DNA of 64,000 bases from Plazaster borealis (lineage: Eukaryota; Echinodermata; Asteroidea; Forcipulatida; Labidiasteridae), in the NCBI GenBank assembly GCA_021014325.1, contig JAJGQC010000627.1:1-64000 (forward strand). The letters run 5' to 3'. Below, piece after piece: positions 1-8,830 of the stretch; the first letter of the stretch is position 1, and each line of letters opens with the position of its first letter. Made by a program: the position numbers and the translations under genes. The notes under the pieces were generated by a model. The model was not told the DNA's origin. It ran no database searches and worked only from the letters and a program-made list of their open reading frames with translations.

Positions 1-186
1 CCTTTCATCACATCCAAAGTTGATAAAATACAGATTATAAGATTTGTGTTCTTCTATTGGGCTGTGTACAAATTGTGCCTGCTCTGTTGCCCTTTTGAAG
101 ACGTGATGTCATTGGTTACATGGTCTATACTCAGCAGCTTTAAAGGTTAATATTTAACGAAAATATGGCGTTTTATATTTTCTCAG

Positions 187-313
187 AAACAACCCGACTG
201 AAGGTATGAACTTTAAACTCAAGTGGGAGATTAACGAGAAACAAAAACACATGAATGTGGCTTACTTGTCAGGAGAAGGAAATAACAATGGATTTAATAA
301 CACTACAGAACAG
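187..313 (+). CDS. nvd: nvd-A exon 5 equivalent
   Basis: The exon is preceded by a pyrimidine-rich acceptor ending in ctcag and followed by the donor gtgagg. It enters in phase 2 (one base completes a codon) and leaves in phase 0. It encodes [15 protein letters not shown] and onward to TTEQ. The same acceptor context, donor and phases recur in paralogue B at 24880-25009. Confidence 0.8.
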
Positions 314-3300
314 GTGAGGAAAGCAATCAAATAATAAATACTAAATTCCCATTATGTTTGGAATTTGTTAAACTTATCAATATACACAAAAAAGTAAGAA
401 ATATTTTTAAAACGGTGCAGTATTTAAAAACTATCTAAAACAATTTGCACACATGGCGCCACTTGAGTAGGGCGACCTCCAGCCTCGTTCCCAGGGGTGA
501 TCAATCTAGCTGCACCTCCTTTTTCAGCACACGCTGCGCAGTGGGCCAGTTCAAGGTCAAACTGTGCCAAAATAGGCAAATAACGACTGTTTTTACTCGA
601 CCACCATGACCACCATAACGACTTGCGCGTGTGTCAGGTTGTAATACTTCAGCATCAAAGAAAGATAAGACCCCATTAAACAAAGTCCAACGAGACCAGT
701 AAGTTGTAGGCCTACTGTTGACATGTATATGCTTTTTTCTCCACTGTAAAAACAACTCGAAGTTAATGATGGTCAAGTCTTTACAGAGAGGGTCTTATCT
801 TTCTTTGATGCTGAAGTATTGCAACCTGACACACGCGCGAGTCGTATACGCGTTATGGGTGGTCATGGTGGTTGAGTCAAAACAGTCGTTTTGCGTATAG
901 GGGCCTACCACTTCAAAATGACATATCTTCCAAAGTCGCAAAAAGTCGCAGCCAATTTTTATTTTAAACTGTTGCTGAAGGTTCAGGCTTTTAGAAAAGT
1001 GAGAATTAAAGCGGCAATCGGCAGAAACCAAAAAAATTGCCTCTTAAGGAAAAATAATGACTTTAAAAGGCATTTTATGTGGTGTTTTAGGCTTTTTCAA
1101 ACAATAAACAGAAAAAAAAAGATTATAAATTAAATTTTCATAAAATATAGACTGTAAACAACTATCAACACGGTTTTCATGGCATTATCTTTTATGAAAT
1201 GCTCAGAGCAGCAAGTTAAAATACTCGTTAATCTTAACGATTTACGTCACATGTTTTACAATTTTGTGACTATACAAGGGATTAACCCGTAATTTAAAGT
1301 GATTTTGTCATTAATTCTTTAATATAATATGCCTCTGGACCACTGGGAACAGTACAAAAATAGGAGTATTGACTTTTGAAACAATCATTATTTGCCTGTT
1401 TTGGCGCAGTTTGACCTTGAACTGGCCCACTGTGCGCTGCTCCCTCCTAACCACTGGTAATGGTTAGTTAGAAGGTGTCAGTGTATTGCAATTTTGTATT
1501 AAGGCCTGTGGCCGATCCACTGCACGTTCGTGCTCAACTACGGTAGCTCGCAAAGGAGGCATGGAGTCATTGGGGTGCTTCCCACTGAGTATAAGTCCTG
1601 TATACAAGTCTCCCAGTCTTTCGAAGAAAAAAACCTAATTGTACATTGACATGTCCATTTTATTTTAGTTTTCTATATTATGGGGGTAGTCCGTCAAAAA
1701 AAAAATTGAACAAAATTGAAGAAAAAAAACCCGCTACAAGAATGCTAATTTCCGAACAGAAAATCTACCATCTTTGGAAATAGGTCCTACGCTTGTGAGC
1801 AAAAAATTACCAATATTTCTGGGTCAAGCTTTATTAGGCCTGTGGCTGAGGTACTCTACGTGTGCGCTCAAGTATGGTTGCCGGCAAAAGAGGCATCAAG
1901 CATAGAGTGATGATTAAGAACTAGAGGGTGCGCATGCCTGGTTACACGGCCCGACAAGGGGCAGCAGAGGCCATTTTGTACGACTAGGCAAAAACAACAT
2001 ATCGATGTGTGTTCACCGGTGTGTGAACCATAGGGAAGTTCGTTTCTTTATGGTTAAAGGTATCGTACACGTTTGGTAATGACTCAAAACAAGTATAAGC
2101 ATAAAAAACTTACTTGGTAACAAGCAAAGGAGAGCTGTTGATAGTATAAAACACTGTAGGAAACGACTTCTGAAGTAACGTAGTTTTTGAGAAAGAGGTA
2201 ATTTCTCACTAAAATAATAAAACTTCTTACAAGAAGTTTTTATTCCTATTTGAAAGCACACAATTGTACAACAAGGGTGTTTTTTCTTTCATCATTTTCT
2301 TGCAACTTCGATGACCAATTGAGCCCAAATTTTTACAGGCTTGTTATTTTATGCATATGTTGGGATACACCAAGTGAGAACACTGGTCTTTGACAATTTC
2401 CAAACGCGTTCAGTGCCTTTAACAAAAGCATTTATCGTCAAAGTACATAATACTTGTTTTTGCTACGGCCGCACCACCCCAGTCGTAGCAATAAAGAGAG
2501 AAAAAAACATCATTTCATTCGTTAGTATTTTTTTGGTTTAGAAACAGGCATAAATTGTGTTTTTTAAAGATGATTTTGACCGAATCTGTACCAAAGTCTG
2601 GACGTTAGGCCTACACTAAACAGTTCAAACGTCGGGTGTGCTTTTTAAAGGTTTTGGGGGGTTTGTTTGTTTTTTTGACAATGCATCTCTGGAAACTCTG
2701 CAGTGCCACACCGGGTGCTTCGTATTCAATGTAGCCCAATACAAATGGGCGCGCATTTTAATGAACCAATTCCAGGGGTTATTAGCGAGCAAGGCATGCT
2801 TGGAAAAAATGGCGCGGCGAGATCGATCACCCCTAAGAACGAAGTTGATGCACAAGGTCAAGACCAATAACCACACATTAATCACCATTCTAGTGCAATC
2901 TCTTCATATAGATTGGACCAGGACTGACTTACGTCTACGGATTTCGTAAAAATGAATATTACATCGTGAGCAATACTCCCGTCGGGCCGATGAGGCAAAG
3001 AAACATGACAGTGGGTTATTCTGGAAGAGGCATCATGGCTAGAATTACAACAAAGATCGCGGTGAAGGTCTTCTTACAAGTAGTAAGTCATATGTTTTTC
3101 GTATTTCCTCTAAATTTAAAGGGAGTGCAACGTTAGTTTTCATAACACTACATTATTAACGTTTCAACATGTTCAAGAAGTGAGGTCTGTTATAATACTT
3201 TGTCACAGGATCTTTTCTTTCCTGCTTAAGAAGAAAAATAACAGCCCCTCAGCCCTTGTAAATTTTAGCTATCCAAAGATATCCACAAACCATGTTCCTA

Positions 3301-3953
3301 TACCTGAGCACTGTGATCTCCACATTGTCCTGTTGACCTTAAGTTGTCTTATCTCTATGGTTTTGATGCAGAAACCATGTAATAACTTCGGCCTCAAAAG
3401 GACTGCCCACTAACCTTTACCCTAAGGCCACCCCTATCCCACCAAAGTAACAAGTTACAAGTCCGAATGTCATTTCTAACTTGAGGTACTTTTACAGCTA
3501 TACCTCATCACCTTATGACTTTTACCAAATCATACATGATATTTTAAGTCATACTTCTTTCTTAATGTTCCTTTAATGATTCCGTAGTATTAACCAATTC
3601 AGAGTGGCCCACTTCCATGACGTCATCACCCGCAATGAATTTTGGGTGCGCCATTTTGACTCCCAAAAGGGCAGACCACGAGCACACAATGCATGGGCTC
3701 TATATCTACAGAAATTCAGAATGTATTTACCTTAAGCTTACATGCAATCATAATTCTGGCCTTAAACAATTATTTTATCATGTTCCTCTGATAGGTGAGC
3801 GCTGATATTTTGATCTGGGCCAACAAAACATACAGGCCATCACCGCCATTCCTTAAAGAGGATCGTCTTATAAGCGAACACCGAAGATGGTTTGCTCAGT
3901 TCTATACAGAGAACAGTCCGAGATACAATCCTAAGACTTCATTGGAATGGTAG
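187..3953 (+). CDS. nvd: Neverland-type cholesterol 7-desaturase, paralogue A (last three exons only)
   Basis: This is the 3' end of a Rieske oxygenase gene of the Neverland/DAF-36 family, which by family knowledge desaturates cholesterol to 7-dehydrocholesterol at the ER membrane. Three coding exons are visible: 187-313, 2912-3082 and 3861-3953. They encode 42, 57 and 30 residues in a continuous frame, ending in ...KTSLEW and TAG. They are the counterparts of exons 5, 6 and 7 of the complete paralogue B that follows on the same strand. The Rieske and iron-binding exons lie upstream of the window, so catalytic competence cannot be judged. Exon 6 is in frame here, with 57 codons, unlike in B. 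Introns and the first 70 bp after the stop still resemble B, which indicates a fairly recent tandem duplication. Positions 1-186 are intron. Family assignment is by homology to B and by recalled family motifs. Confidence 0.85.
535..1440. mobile_element. Fold-back DNA element (about 0.9 kb) in nvd-A intron 5
   Basis: Inverted ends of about 45 bp begin CAGTGGGCCAGTTCAAGG (540-582 and 1391-1430). A second palindrome of about 95 bp per arm lies inside (582-680 against 786-890). The flanking (a/g)CGCTGC occurs on both sides. The homologous intron of paralogue B (about 25240-25270) has GCGCTGC once and no insert, so B serves as a natural empty site. No transposase is visible, so the element is non-autonomous. 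CAGTG-type ends with a short duplication suggest hAT-like origin, which is inference. Confidence 0.7.
2054..2422. mobile_element. TTAA-flanked MITE, family 1 (copy 1)
   Basis: The element starts TTAAAGGTATCGTACACG and ends with the inverse CGTTCAGTGCCTTTAA. Further copies lie at 23029, 43167 and 57992. It has about 20-bp inverted ends, about 370 bp total length and no coding capacity. TTAA ends are the insertion preference of piggyBac-type transposases (family knowledge). Confidence 0.7.
2912..3082 (+). CDS. nvd: nvd-A exon 6 equivalent
   Basis: The exon has 57 codons, phase 0 to 0, acceptor tatag and donor gtaagt. It starts [10 protein letters not shown], contains the conserved TPVGPMRQ segment and ends KVFLQV. 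It is open throughout, in contrast to the paralogue B copy, which is one base short. Confidence 0.85.
3861..3953 (+). CDS. nvd: nvd-A terminal exon
   Basis: The exon encodes [15 protein letters not shown] through KTSLEW and a TAG stop. The WF..FY and NP-rich C-terminus is typical of Neverland proteins as I recall them. Paralogue B has an almost identical exon at 26530-26622. Confidence 0.85.
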   Translation, partial: DRLISEHRRWFAQFYTENSPRYNPKTSLEW

Positions 3954-4007
3954 GAGTACTCTCCAGAATCGGACGCATATCGGGACATACACATTTCTTA
4001 ATATCCT

Positions 4008-4325
4008 ACTGTTACATCAGGTCAAAGGTTTTTACCAAATAAACATATCCTCTCATATCCTATCCTGGGAAACACTATATCAGATAGAATAAGCAAGCTT
4101 AGGCTGCAATTTATCCACTTAAGGTTGATATCTGTATTCACCTCGAATAAAGTACAAAGGGGAAAGTCTGGGGCACACAAGTGAGCACATCGTTGCCTTT
4201 TTAAATTTAGGTTTTGTAGTAAAAACTCAGTATCAAAAAGTCAAAAGTTAAATAAATACTTCTGTTCAGAAACCGTAATCTAATAGTTGTGGCCACGGTT
4301 CGTCCTTCCTCTTCCATTTTAACTG
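4008..4325 (+). other. Decayed duplicate of the nvd 5' flank
   Basis: This segment aligns by eye with 8095-8390, the 5' flank and start of nvd-B. Shared words include AACATATCC, GCAAGCTTAGGCT, AGTACAAAGGGG, AAAAAGTCAAAAG, TACTTCTGTTCAGAAACCGT and CGGTTCGTCCTT. No start codon or open exon is kept. It is read as the remnant of a further tandem copy lying directly after nvd-A. Confidence 0.6.
4038..4043 (+). promoter_or_regulatory. Candidate polyadenylation signal of nvd-A
   Basis: AATAAA lies 85 nt after the nvd-A stop. It sits at the edge of the segment that resembles the 5' flank of paralogue B, so its use is unproven. Confidence 0.35.
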
Positions 4326-4664
4326 AAACCCCTGTTAGATCATTATTTAAAATAAACATGGACTTTGATTCTAATGTTGTGTTTATGGGGGGTTTTAATC
4401 TCCACAATAACCCGGACAAATTGCACTAGTTACTTATCTTTTTGCGAATTTTTTTTATTTTGTTTAACCGAAGTCATTAAATATGAATACATGGCGTGAT
4501 TAAAGAAAATAAAACTAGAAACAAGTGTTCGTAAAAACAAACACAGATGGGTTTCGGTTGGTAGAACAAAAAGATTAAATATCATGATTTCATACTGAAA
4601 ATCAATCGTCATATCAAATAATAAGCTAAGTTTAGTCGTAAACCCCTTTAACTTACTGTATAGA

Positions 4665-5150
4665 CCGTAAGGAAAGGTCAAAGTGGGGTATGTTTTTGAA
4701 TAGCATGTCAAATGTGTAAGATTATGACTTTATTAAAATGTGGTTCAGGAGAGATGATTTTGTATCTTTAGAACTTCCTCTTTAAACCAGAAGGAAATAT
4801 CAAGTGGGATCATGTTTAAAAGAAAGGAGTGTCAATGGCTACAAGAGGGCACAAAGATTATGTCTTTATGACATGTGATTAGGAAAATGTGATTTTTGTT
4901 TTACTTCCTGTTCCAACAGGAAGGAAAGGTCAAAGTGGGACATTTTTATAATAAAATGTCAAATGTGTCATAAGCTACAAGACGGCTTAAGGATGGTGAC
5001 TTTATAACACGTGGTTCAGCAGATATGATTTGTTTCATTTTAGAGCTTCCTGTTTGAACCGGAAGTACGAGTAAAAGTGGGTCACATTTTAACGATAAAT
5101 GTTACATGTGCTGTGAGCTTCAAGACGGCACAAAGATTATATCTTGATAA
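4665..5150. repeat. Tandem array of about 130-bp monomers with CTTCC...GGAAG palindromes
   Basis: Roughly three and a half diverged monomers each contain AGGAAAGGTCAAAGTGGG or a close variant, a 'gctacaag(a/g)(c/g)gg' word and a 'cttcctgtt..aac.ggaag' inverted motif. The same palindromic theme recurs in the array inside nvd-B intron 2. Confidence 0.65.
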
Positions 5151-5364
5151 TGTTTAAGTAATAACAAATAATAAACTATGAATAATGTATTTTGACACCT
5201 GATTACGTCAGATAACGAATTTATTTTAGGCTTGCTCATTTGTATATAAATTATTGACAAAAACTACTCATAAATATATTTCCAATATACTGTAAAAAGT
5301 ACACTCCTCAAGGCTTTCTTCGGTCCACACTTCACACCACTCACTTTAATGTTCCCGTGCAAAC

Positions 5365-5493
5365 AAAGTTCTGGTTCACAAAGAATTCAAAGTAGTAGGG
5401 CCATTGATTTGGAACGATCTTCCTCCTGTCATATGGGAATCTGCTGATTTATATATATTTCGTAAAACTAAAACTCACCTCTATCAATGTTAA
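5365..5493 (+). pseudogene. LINE reverse-transcriptase C-terminus (stub)
   Basis: One frame reads ...VVGPLIWNDLPPVIWESA...FRKTKTHLYQC then stop. This resembles the C-terminal 'GPxxWNxLP...FKxxLKTHL' segment of CR1/L2-type LINE polymerases. It has no upstream domains and is a dead 5'-truncated copy. Confidence 0.5.
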
Positions 5494-5619
5494 TTTCCAT
5501 TATGTGCGCTGATCTTGATGGAATAGCGCTTTAGTTTAAAATATACAAGGAAAACAATTAAATTTCGTACTGATTGATGCATTGCTTTGGTGATTGAGAA
5601 CGATATTTTGGTTAAACCC

Positions 5620-5832
5620 GTCAACCGATGTGTGGTAAGCGGTTTCACCCATCCACCGGTGTGTGGTAAGCAGTTTCACCCATCCAGCCATGTGTGTTAA
5701 GCGGTTTCACTCGTACACCGATCTGTGATAAGCGGTTTCAATGATCCACCAATGTGTGGTGAGCGGTTTCACTCGTACACCTATGTGTGATAGGCGGTTT
5801 CACCCGTATGTCCTACCACGATGTGTGGTAAG
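5620..5832. repeat. About 38-bp minisatellite, about six copies
   Basis: Repeats of 'acc.atgtgtggtaagcggtttcac' follow one another with substitutions. The last copies merge with unique sequence before 5840. No coding frame is implied. Confidence 0.75.
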
Positions 5833-6104
5833 TTCATTTACCTTTCAATCCAAGAGTTAAGTTCATTCCTTTACCCAATCTATAGTTTACGGAGCCCGGG
5901 AAGGGACAGTGAAAGAAAACAATATGCAGGGGTTAATTCGTTCGCACGGTTTAGTAATCTGTTCGAACGAGTTTATAATCTGTTTGCACGGTTTAATAAT
6001 CTGTTCTAACGAATTAGGAATCCGTTTGCACGGATTAGCCAAGGCACAAACTGGCGCTGCACGCATGCGTAAATGATCCCCTCACAACAACACTTTGCTT
6101 CAAG

Positions 6105-6224
6105 ATGGCGGAGGGCCGTGACACAAAAAGTTCTGACATATATGATGATGACCTTGTTGGTAAGTTTATCAACGATGAATCGTTCGAACGGATTACATTT
6201 CTCCGCCTTCTTAAGGATCATTGA
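6105..6224 (+). CDS. Short ORF inside the fold-back arm (39 codons)
   Basis: The ATG sits in CAAGATGGCGG, a good initiation context. The peptide starts MAEGRDTKSSDIYDDDLVG. A GTAAGT donor follows codon 18 (at 6160). The opposite arm, read on the minus strand from 6751, has the same start (MAEGSDASSSDISDN) and again a donor-like GTAATT at the equivalent place. The peptide is not recognised. The pattern suggests that both arms derive from the first exon of one gene, either of an autonomous parent element or a captured host gene. Translation is unproven. Confidence 0.25.
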   Translation: MAEGRDTKSSDIYDDDLVGKFINDESFERITFLRLLKDH

Positions 6225-6239
6225 TTAAATCACACAGAG

Positions 6240-6660
6240 TATTAGATGTTCAATTTGGCTGCATGCAGGTCGTGAACTGGCCCCTGTTTGGTTTCCCTTC
6301 CCTATTGTTGTTTCTGTGTTCATTGTGTTTGTTGGTCATGCGTGGGGTAGCATACTTCCGAGCAACAGTAATTTAGTTTACTTTTGTTACCCCTGACCCG
6401 CATGATTGCTCCGCCCTCAGTCGCCCTCATTTAGTTATTTATTAATTTATATATTTATTTAACATTTATTTAATATTTTTTATTTATGTTTTCTCTTTTA
6501 TTTTCTTATTTAATTTATTTGTTAATTTATATAATTTTGTATTTATTTTTCTTATTACTTGCTTTTTTCTACCTGTTTTTTATTTAATGTTCTTTCTTGT
6601 GCTATTGTAACTTTGGTTTGTTTGTTTTGGTCGAATAAATAATAATAATAATACTAATAA
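6240..6660 (+). repeat. AT-rich central insert with (AAT)n tail, possible LINE 3' end
   Basis: The segment runs from a G+C-normal start through long T/A runs to 'tcgaataaataataataataat'. It interrupts the inverted arms of the fold-back element. A 3' tail of short AT-rich repeats fits a LINE 3' UTR on the plus strand, but no coding remnant is visible. Confidence 0.3.
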
Positions 6661-7539
6661 TGCATCTTTATCCATGATAAAGATTGACAGAATTACCAAC
6701 ACGGTAATTATCGGATATGTCAGAACTACTTGCGTCGCTGCCCTCCGCCATCTTGAAGCATTGTTGTTGTTAGTGGATGGTACGGATTACTAATTTATTG
6801 GCACGCAATACTGAACTGTTGGAACGGACTACTAAAATTCGTTCGCACTGATTACTAAACCGTGCGAACGGATTAATATAATTCATTCGAACGGCTTATT
6901 AAACCGTGCGAACGGATTACTAAATCGTCCGAATGGATTATTAAACCGTGCGAACGGATTACTAATTCGTTTAAACGGATTATTAAATCGTTCGAACGGA
7001 TTACTAAACCGTGCGAACAAATTAGTCCCTGCATATTTTGTTTTCTCCTCCTGTCCCTTCCCGGGCTCCGTAAATGTTACTATAACAGTGACGTAAATCC
7101 CTGTTGGAAACTAGGGGAGATTTCACTTTTGTGTATCTGCAGCTTCGAAGGGTTTTCAAAGTCCCACCATACGGTGATACTGAAATACGGATGTTGCGTA
7201 AGTCCTTGTATAGCAGGGGCGAGTCTGGGGTTCATCAGGGTAAAAGCATCGTTGCCTTTTCAGCACAGATACTTGGCTTGAGAATTAAAGGAGATAAATT
7301 GTGGGGTGTTTTAATTGTCAAGTTAATGCTGAAGTATAGGCTTTCTGAAAAAATACACTATTTTGTTCAGGTTCATTACCAAAGTATGACCCTACGTTTA
7401 ACCGGGTGAACTTGTGTGTATGGGTTAAGGACGCCAACTACAAAACCACATATGGGGGAAAACATTACATACGAACCACTAAGCTGAAGCAACCATTACA
7501 AACCCTCACAGTTTGGCAATAGGTCAGTCGGTAGGTACA

Positions 7540-7640
7540 TCATTGAACATTTAGTTTTGAAAAATCAAGAGTGAAGTTCAAAGTTCGAGTTTCGTTTCTG
7601 TTCTGAAACTGTGTTCAGAGAGTCGGTTTAATGTGAAGAA
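7540..7640 (+). other. Second decayed fragment of the nvd 5' flank
   Basis: The stretch 'tttctgttctgaaactgtgttcagag' and the following 'agtcggttta.tgtga' parallel 8320-8360 just before the nvd-B start codon. It is shorter and more decayed than the copy at 4008-4325. Confidence 0.4.
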
Positions 7641-7739
7641 TCAGCTTCTTGTTAATTTAATGTTAGTATAACTTTGCACTCGAAAAGTTGTTCTGAATCA
7701 CATATTAAATGATATTAATTACTTAAGTCACCTTTATAT

Positions 7740-8045
7740 CTAAAGTATATAAATAATAATAATAATAATTACCTCATTATAGAGCGATAAATACGTATGT
7801 TTCTACGCGCTATAACCGGACTATTCAGAGTGACAAAACAGATGGGTTTTAAGTAATGAATTAAAAGTATCCAATGAAGGAGCCGCTGGAATGTGGGTGG
7901 GTAGCTTGTTCCAAAGTGTTGGAGCTATGACCGAAAGGGCACGATCGCCATGGCGTGTCATGGTGCGGGGTCCCGGGAAAGCTGGAAATGAGCGGTGGAA
8001 GAAGAGCGAAGGCGTCGGGTAGCTGATGATAGTGAAGATAAGCAA
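7740..8045 (-). mobile_element. 5'-truncated CR1/L2-like LINE 3' end
   Basis: The minus-strand frame contains RHGDRALSVIAPTLWNKLP and SLDTFNSLLKTHLF, the usual C-terminus of CR1/L2-type polymerases. A 3' UTR and (ATT)n tail follow, at 7752-7770 on the plus strand. Only the last 70 or so codons are present. Confidence 0.7.
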
Positions 8046-8094
8046 TAAAGGTTAAATTTCAGTCATGGCCCATGCCCTAAAAACATACTTCATC

Positions 8095-8364
8095 GGGTCA
8101 AAGTTTTTTGAAGAAAACATATCCACTTATCCTGGAAAACAAAGTTCATCACAAAGATACTGCAAGCTTAGGCTAGACATAATCAACTCGAAAAGGTTGC
8201 TATGTTTAATCACGATGCAATAGAGTACAAAGGGGCAAACTAGTAAACTTATCGTTGTCTTTCAGATTTAGGTACAGCATTGATAATTCAGTACTGAAAA
8301 GTCAAAAGCTGTGAGTTGTACTTCTGTTCAGAAACCGTGTTCAGATAGTTGTTTCAAAGTGACA
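8095..8364 (+). promoter_or_regulatory. nvd-B 5' flank
   Basis: This is the non-coding segment directly upstream of the nvd-B ATG. It is partly repeated at 4008-4325 and 7540-7640, so it was part of the duplicated unit. I see no clear TATA box. The cttt-cag at about 8263 could also be the acceptor of a 5' UTR intron. Confidence 0.4.
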
Positions 8365-8830
8365 ATGGCGGCGGTTCGTCCTTACTTGATTATGGTGATA
8401 GCTGCAACAGTTGTAGCCGTCGGTGTTTACGGCCCTACGCCAGTGTATCAAGTTCTACTAACCACATTTAGGGATGTCAGTCGTGTTAATAGCACCGACA
8501 TTCCTCTTGTGACGTCAGTACTTCACACAGGACTCGGATACATCAACGTCACTTTCCTGTTGGTGTTTTCACTGCTCTCGATTTTAATTTACACAACACG
8601 AATTGCCTGCAACTTTATCTTCAGCCCAGTTGAGTACTATGGGAACGAAGCTGAGATGTCATACAACATCAACAAACCATCCCAGGGAATAACCAAGGAG
8701 GAGCGCGTGCGGGAGATGAAGCATACACGGTATTTTGGGGAGATCCCTCCCGTCTATCCCAACGGGTGGTTCGCAGTGATCAGAAGTGACGAACTCAAGA
8801 AAGGAGAAACAAAATGTGAAAACGTTCTTG
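8365..8830 (+). CDS. nvd: nvd-B exon 1
   Basis: The exon runs from the ATG to the donor gtaagt and leaves in phase 1. It encodes the N-terminal membrane segments and the family block ...[20 protein letters not shown] that precedes the Rieske domain. Confidence 0.9.

Larger units (their letters stand above)
5885..7074. mobile_element. 1.2-kb fold-back element with satellite-like arms
   Basis: The left end (TTTACGGAGCCCGGGAAGG) is the reverse complement of the right end at 7057-7074. Each arm then carries several copies of a short 'TTCGCACGGTTTAGTAATC' word, a run around CAAGATGGCGGAGGGC, and a GTTGGTAA. The centre (about 6240-6660) is an AT-rich insert ending in a (AAT)n run. No transposase was found. 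The subterminal repeats resemble transposase-binding arrays (inference). Confidence 0.7.
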
